Of a stretch of 31,349 nucleotides of DNA, positions 25,007 to 31,349 are shown in pieces. Where the stretch lies: positions 1-31,349 of the forward strand of contig CAZPZZ010000037.1 in assembly GCA_964591245.1 (NCBI GenBank), written 5' to 3'. Below the pieces are notes generated by a model, which saw nothing but the letters and a program-made list of their open reading frames with translations, did no database searches and was not told the origin of the DNA. Positions within the stretch are counted from its first letter, which is position 1, and every line of letters starts with the position of its first letter. Made by a program: the position numbers and the translations under genes. The stretch is from CAZPZZ01 sp964591245. GTDB lineage: Bacteria; Acidobacteriota; Vicinamibacteria; Vicinamibacterales; UBA8438.

Positions 25007-26353
25007 ATGACATCGATACGCATGGCACGATGGACAGTGAGTCTACTCGCGTTAGCAGTGGTTATCCCCAACGTCGCGCACGCGCAGGCAACATCTTCCC
25101 CAACCTACGCACAAGACGTCGCCCCTATCTTCCGGGAGAAATGCGAGGCCTGTCATCGGCCGGGCTATATTGCCCCGATGTCGCTCCAAACTTACGCCGA
25201 ATCGCGGCCGTGGGCTCGCTCCATCAAGAACCGGGTCGAGACAAGACAGATGCCACCGTGGCATATCGACCCCTCCGTCGGAATCCAAGAGTTCCAGAAC
25301 GATCGATCGCTGACGTCCAGCGAAATTGACACTATCGTGCGCTGGGTCGATGGTGGAGCCCCTCGGGGCGATTCCGCCGAACTACCGCCACCGGCCGTCT
25401 TTGCCAACGACGACGTCTGGAACTTTGCCAAGAGATTCGGCGGACCACCAGACTTGATCGTACGGTCGACACCCCACACCATGCCAGCTTTGTCCCAGGA
25501 CCATTGGTGGAAACCAGTCGTTCCCACCGGGCTGACCGAGGACCGATGGGTGCGCGCCATCGAAATTCGCCCCTCGACGGTAGAAGGCCGGCGCATCACG
25601 CATCACGCCCTTGCCATGCTCCAGCAGGAGGAAGATGACGCGGAGCGGGAAGCTCTCGCCCAGGCCTCCGGCATCGCCGCCGGTCTCCTCATGGAATGGG
25701 CCGTCGGCAAACAGGGCGAGGTCATGCGTGAAAACAGTGGAAAGCTCATGAAAGCCGGCTCGAATATTATCTTTGATATTCACTACTCTTCTGCCGGCGA
25801 GGAGATCACTGACTCGGTCGAACTCGGACTCTACTTTTACCCGAAAGGACAGGAGCCAGCTCACCGCCAGGTACTCTCCCTCTGGATGGGAATTGAAGGT
25901 GGCCCCCGAAATCTGCTCATCCCACCCAATACCGTCATGTCTACCGAGCAGTTTCACGTGCTCAAACAGAACGGACGGATCGAGAACTTCCAGGCCCACA
26001 TGCATCTCCGGGGCAAGGGAATGCAGATGACGGCGATCACGCCGGACGGGCAAACTCAGGTGATCAGTCGCGTCAGTGATTTCAATTTCAACTGGCACAA
26101 CAACTACGTCTATGCCGATCACGCCGCTCCGCTCCTCCCAAAGGGTACGGTCGTCGCAATCAAGTCCTGGTGGGACAACACTTCCGCCAATCGCGCAAAC
26201 CCCGATCCGAACCAATGGGTAGGCTGGGGCGATCGCACTGTCGATGAAATGGCACACGCCTGGGTCAATGTGACCTATCTCGACGACGAAGATTTCGAAG
26301 CCGCGGTGACCGAGCGTGAATCGCTCGCCAACACCACAGAGGGCGGCGAATAG
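25007..26353 (+). CDS. Exported cytochrome c fused to a copper type II monooxygenase-like domain
   Basis: A 448-residue protein. A Sec signal peptide spans residues 1-27. A cytochrome c-like domain follows, with CEACH at 46-50 and a likely axial Met in QMPPW (M82). The C-terminal part resembles copper type II ascorbate-dependent monooxygenases (PHM/DBH). Candidate ligands are in the same order and at similar distances as in PHM: HH at 199-200, H259 in DIHYSS, HMH at 331-333 and M415 in VDEMAH. These enzymes hydroxylate carbon using O2, two copper sites and an electron donor; the fused haem could supply electrons. The ATG at 25007 is chosen for AGAGG spacing and the signal peptide. It is divergent from the ankyrin operon and followed by two exported proteins. 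Confidence 0.8.
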   Translation: MTSIRMARWTVSLLALAVVIPNVAHAQATSSPTYAQDVAPIFREKCEACHRPGYIAPMSLQTYAESRPWARSIKNRVETRQMPPWHIDPSVGIQEFQNDRSLTSSEIDTIVRWVDGGAPRGDSAELPPPAVFANDDVWNFAKRFGGPPDLIVRSTPHTMPALSQDHWWKPVVPTGLTEDRWVRAIEIRPSTVEGRRITHHALAMLQQEEDDAEREALAQASGIAAGLLMEWAVGKQGEVMRENSGKLMKAGSNIIFDIHYSSAGEEITDSVELGLYFYPKGQEPAHRQVLSLWMGIEGGPRNLLIPPNTVMSTEQFHVLKQNGRIENFQAHMHLRGKGMQMTAITPDGQTQVISRVSDFNFNWHNNYVYADHAAPLLPKGTVVAIKSWWDNTSANRANPDPNQWVGWGDRTVDEMAHAWVNVTYLDDEDFEAAVTERESLANTTEGGE

Positions 26354-26415
26354 CCGTCTGCTGCTTGGACCAGCAGCCCCATCGCGGATACGCGTCACGC
26401 CGTGGCGACTGGATC

Positions 26416-26445
26416 GGAGCCGCCTTTACAATCCTGGGCGGCTCC
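26416..26445 (+). repeat. Perfect 9-bp inverted repeat upstream of the next gene
   Basis: GGAGCCGCC (26416-26424) and GGCGGCTCC (26437-26445) form a hairpin with a 12-nt loop that contains TACAAT (26427-26432). It lies between the copper protein stop (26353) and the ATG at 26470. It could terminate the first transcript, form a leader hairpin, or flank a -10 element. A weak 6-bp hairpin (26360-26377) directly follows the stop. Confidence 0.45.
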
Positions 26446-26469
26446 GTCACGTACGAGGAGAGCTTGGAC

Positions 26470-27330
26470 ATGCGGGCGAAATCTGGCGTCGTGCTGGTTG
26501 TGGCCGTTGCCTTCAACGTGCTGGGCATTGGCCCAGCGAACGCGCAAATCCCCCAGACCCTACAGACCTTCGGGGGCCCCGTTGCCCCCATGTTCGAAGG
26601 CTGGTATCGGAACGCCGATGGCACCGCCACGATTCTGGTTGGCGCCTTCAATGCCAACTCAAATCAGACCGTGGATTTGCCGGTTGGTGCGCTCAATCAG
26701 TGGTCACCCGGCCCACACGATCGCGGCCAGCCCACGCACTTTCCCCCGGGCCGCAGCTGGGGAGTCTTGTCGATCCAGGTGCCCGCGGACTTCGATGGCA
26801 ACCTGATCTGGGCCCTGACCGCGCACGACCAGCCCGCGGCCATCCCGGTCCATCTCGATGCCCCCTATTTCATTGAACCGCTTCGGGATGCGGCGAACGG
26901 AAATGAACCGCCGACTATTCGCTTCGCAGAAGATGGTCGAGGGTTCACCGGACCTCCAGTTGGGATCGCACACAGCCTGACCGCATCCGTAGGAATGCCG
27001 CGAGCACTGACCGTCTGGACGTCCGATGTCAAGCCAGAGAAATCACCGGAGGCCCTGCCCAACCCCTTCGAGCAGGCCCTGACCTTGAACTGGCATCTTC
27101 ACCGAAGCCCCGCGGCCGGAGCAGTAGAATTTTCAGCGCCGACGCTTCGATTCAAGGACTCCGCGGATCAAGCACCCACGATTACAGCCACCTTCTCAGA
27201 ACCCGGTGAGTATTTACTCCGAGTCGAGGCCCTCGACGAGACAGGTGCTGGCGGTGGCGGATTCCAGTGTTGCTGGACCTCAACCATTGTGCGGGTCACC
27301 GTTCAGAATCAAGAAACCCCAGGTCCGTAA
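26470..27330 (+). CDS. Exported protein of unknown function
   Basis: A 286-residue protein with a signal peptide (hydrophobic residues about 6-24, cleavage after NAQ). Residues about 30-160 are beta-rich (MFEGWYRNADGTATILVGAF, then WGVLSIQVPADFDG). The last 100 residues look like an immunoglobulin-like or PKD-like strand sandwich ending EYLLRVEALDE and TIVRVTV. An adjacent cysteine pair FQCCW near the end is unusual and could be a disulphide or metal site. I do not recognise a named family. The ATG at 26470 follows GAGGAGAG; the longer frame to 26365 has no site. It lies between the copper protein and an MBL-fold gene on the same strand, so a joint periplasmic role is possible. Confidence 0.7.
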   Translation: MRAKSGVVLVVAVAFNVLGIGPANAQIPQTLQTFGGPVAPMFEGWYRNADGTATILVGAFNANSNQTVDLPVGALNQWSPGPHDRGQPTHFPPGRSWGVLSIQVPADFDGNLIWALTAHDQPAAIPVHLDAPYFIEPLRDAANGNEPPTIRFAEDGRGFTGPPVGIAHSLTASVGMPRALTVWTSDVKPEKSPEALPNPFEQALTLNWHLHRSPAAGAVEFSAPTLRFKDSADQAPTITATFSEPGEYLLRVEALDETGAGGGGFQCCWTSTIVRVTVQNQETPGP

Positions 27331-27372
27331 GATGCACTCACCCGAAACGCTCACAGATAGAGGAGATCACCG

Positions 27373-28299
27373 ATGAAAAACAACGCACGAGTCGCAATCC
27401 TCGGAACCGTGCTGCTCGTTGGCGCACTTTCATTGGTTGGCGGCGCCCGTGAACAGGGCGACATGCTGATCGCGGTTGAACAACTCGAAGACAACCTGTA
27501 CGTCTTGCGCGGAGAGGGTGGCGGCGGGAACACCGGCGTGTTTGTCACGACCACTGGAGTCGTGGTCGTCGATACGAAAAACCCCGGCTGGGGACAACCC
27601 ATCCTCGATGCAATTGCCGAATTGACCGACAATCCCATCACCACACTGATTAACACCCACAGTCACGGGGACCATGTCAGCGGCAACGTCGCGTTTCCTG
27701 CGACCGTCGACTTCGTCGCCCACGAGACCACAAAGGCCAACATGGACGTGATGCGCCCCTACACGGGACGCACGGAACCTCCACTCAATGTGTTCGCCGA
27801 CACGAACGGGCACGGCCTGCCGGAGATCACATTTTCAGAACGTCTCTCACTGGGCCGTGGGGCCGACCAGGTCGATCTGTACTACTTCGGACGGGGACAC
27901 ACCGGCGGAGATACCTGGGTCGTCTTCCCTGCGCTGCGAACCCTCCACGCAGGCGACGTCTTCCTCGGAAAGCGCGTACCGTTCTTGGACGCCGCCAATG
28001 GCGGAAGCGGAGTAGACCTCCCGGATACCCTGCAACGTGCACATGACACCATTCAAGATGTGGACACGATCATCTCCGGACACAGCACCCAGATGACGTG
28101 GGACGACCTCGCAGAGTGGGCGGCGTTCAACCGTGACTTCCTCGACACGGTCCGGCGCGGTCACGCATCGGGCCAAACAGCCGAGGAGATCGCGCAGGGT
28201 TGGACGATACCGACCCGATATACCGGCTACGATGCCCCGAACCAGGCGGGCGTCGCCCGCAACATCCAGGTGATCATCGACGAACTCACCGCGAGGTAG
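27373..28299 (+). CDS. Exported metallo-beta-lactamase-fold hydrolase
   Basis: A 308-residue MBL-superfamily protein with a signal peptide (hydrophobic residues about 7-23). A full two-zinc ligand set is visible: THSHGDH (H96, H98, D100, H101), GRGHTGGD (H176), HAGDVF (D195) and SGHST (H237). It resembles the exported MBL hydrolases common in Acidobacteriota rather than a proven beta-lactamase. The start follows AGAGGAGA at good spacing and begins the signal peptide. It is 42 nt downstream of the unknown exported protein, probably cotranscribed, and ends before a strong GC hairpin. The substrate is unknown; hydrolysis of a lactone, thioester or lactam is the general expectation. Confidence 0.9.
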   Translation: MKNNARVAILGTVLLVGALSLVGGAREQGDMLIAVEQLEDNLYVLRGEGGGGNTGVFVTTTGVVVVDTKNPGWGQPILDAIAELTDNPITTLINTHSHGDHVSGNVAFPATVDFVAHETTKANMDVMRPYTGRTEPPLNVFADTNGHGLPEITFSERLSLGRGADQVDLYYFGRGHTGGDTWVVFPALRTLHAGDVFLGKRVPFLDAANGGSGVDLPDTLQRAHDTIQDVDTIISGHSTQMTWDDLAEWAAFNRDFLDTVRRGHASGQTAEEIAQGWTIPTRYTGYDAPNQAGVARNIQVIIDELTAR

Positions 28300-28656
28300 T
28301 CAACCCCCATCACGCCCACCCGCGGCCCATCACCGGTGAAGGGCCGCGGGCGCCGGGCGCATCCATCCAGTCGAAGGATACGCGCTCCTCAGCAACCAAA
28401 AGAGGCTCTTCTCTGCCGACCTCTTGACAGAGGCCTGTCGCAACTGGCACCTGCAACACGGCAGCACCAAGTACACGACCACCTCACAACATTGAGTACG
28501 GTTTCCCCCCCCTTCGCGCCATACATGCAGTCCGTTCGACTCGGCACCTCTCGGGCACGTGCGCCGCATCGACCAAGTGGGGTCGTCGAGGTGCGCTAAG
28601 CTTGACTGGGCCGGCGGCCCCTCGAGCGTGTCGCCCGTATCAGACTGGACTGACAC
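28300..28656 (+). other. Intergenic region, 357 bp
   Basis: This stretch contains the GC hairpin at 28319-28350 and a perfect TTGACA (28434-28439) without a matching -10. A TTGACT (28602-28607) and TATCAG (28638-28643) are 30 nt apart, too far for a standard promoter. Open frames on either strand have no domain or signal features. The UxaA-like promoter should be here but I cannot place it. Confidence 0.4.
28319..28350 (+). terminator. Perfect 10-bp GC hairpin after the MBL gene
   Basis: CCCGCGGCCC (28319-28328) pairs with GGGCCGCGGG (28341-28350) across a 12-nt loop that itself contains CACCGGTG. It starts 20 nt after the stop at 28299. It is very stable but has no U-tract. Confidence 0.55.

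Positions 28657-31349
<2,693 letters not shown>

Noticed and set aside
25382..26398. 338-codon open frame on the minus strand
   Set aside because: It is antisense to the cytochrome-copper gene, whose haem and copper motifs fix the true strand.
28602..28643. Possible promoter TTGACT ... TATCAG ahead of the UxaA-like gene
   Set aside because: The spacing is 30 nt, far outside the 15-19 nt range.

Overview
The window is about 60% GC, densely coded and bacterial. It holds 24 well-supported protein genes plus one 42-codon small ORF, with no rRNA, tRNA, CRISPR array, transposase or phage gene that I could see. Most products are exported: Sec or Tat signal peptides, beta-propellers, c-type haem motifs, metallo-beta-lactamase folds. 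The linked set of exported ankyrin protein, DUF1592-type haem protein and Tat-exported DUF1552 protein, next to a cytochrome-copper monooxygenase-like protein, is typical of Acidobacteriota (especially Vicinamibacteria-like lineages), Planctomycetota and Myxococcota. I infer an environmental acidobacterium-like organism living on organic detritus. That is an inference from gene content, not a phylogenetic result.

Layout. 1-677 (-): start of an M20-type amidohydrolase, cut by the window edge. 891-2216 (+): exported serine hydrolase. 2323-2619 (-): DUF167/YggU protein, separated from the hydrolase by a strong hairpin. 2926-4659 (+): membrane-anchored unknown, 42-aa membrane peptide and paraoxonase-like propeller. 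4700-9100 (-): P1/DmpA-type peptidase, PQQ-like propeller and an exported MBL-fold protein. 9335-13317 (+): YVTN propeller, threonine aldolase and two exported unknowns. 13419-15237 (-): PdxB-like dehydrogenase followed by a cysteine-free Asp/Glu-racemase-like protein. 15284-18331 (+): tightly coupled CoA-transferase A and B subunits plus an acyl-CoA ligase. 18336-24813 (-): ankyrin, DUF1592, DUF1552 and M19 dipeptidase genes, the first three joined by 4-nt overlaps. 25007-28299 (+): cytochrome c/copper type II monooxygenase-like protein, exported unknown and exported MBL-fold protein. 28657 to the end (+): a very long UxaA/altronate dehydratase-like protein, incomplete at the edge.

How the genes fit together. 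The exported hydrolases (serine hydrolase, P1 peptidase, M19 dipeptidase, M20 amidohydrolase) fit peptide and amide scavenging. The haem and copper proteins suggest periplasmic oxidation chemistry. The CoA-transferase/ligase operon and the UxaA-like protein suggest carboxylic-acid and sugar-acid catabolism. PdxB (PLP synthesis) and threonine aldolase (PLP-dependent) are the clearest housekeeping-type functions. Neighbouring gene blocks alternate strand, and several convergent junctions or block ends carry GC-rich hairpins without a U-tract.

The most interesting points are: the UxaA-like protein with a duplicated cysteine-bearing subdomain, where only the second copy keeps the cysteines; the cytochrome fused to a copper monooxygenase-like domain with a complete apparent PHM-type ligand set; the paraoxonase-like calcium site in a bacterial exported propeller; the cysteine-free racemase homologue with a probable leaderless promoter; and the coupled ankyrin/DUF1592/DUF1552/M19 operon.
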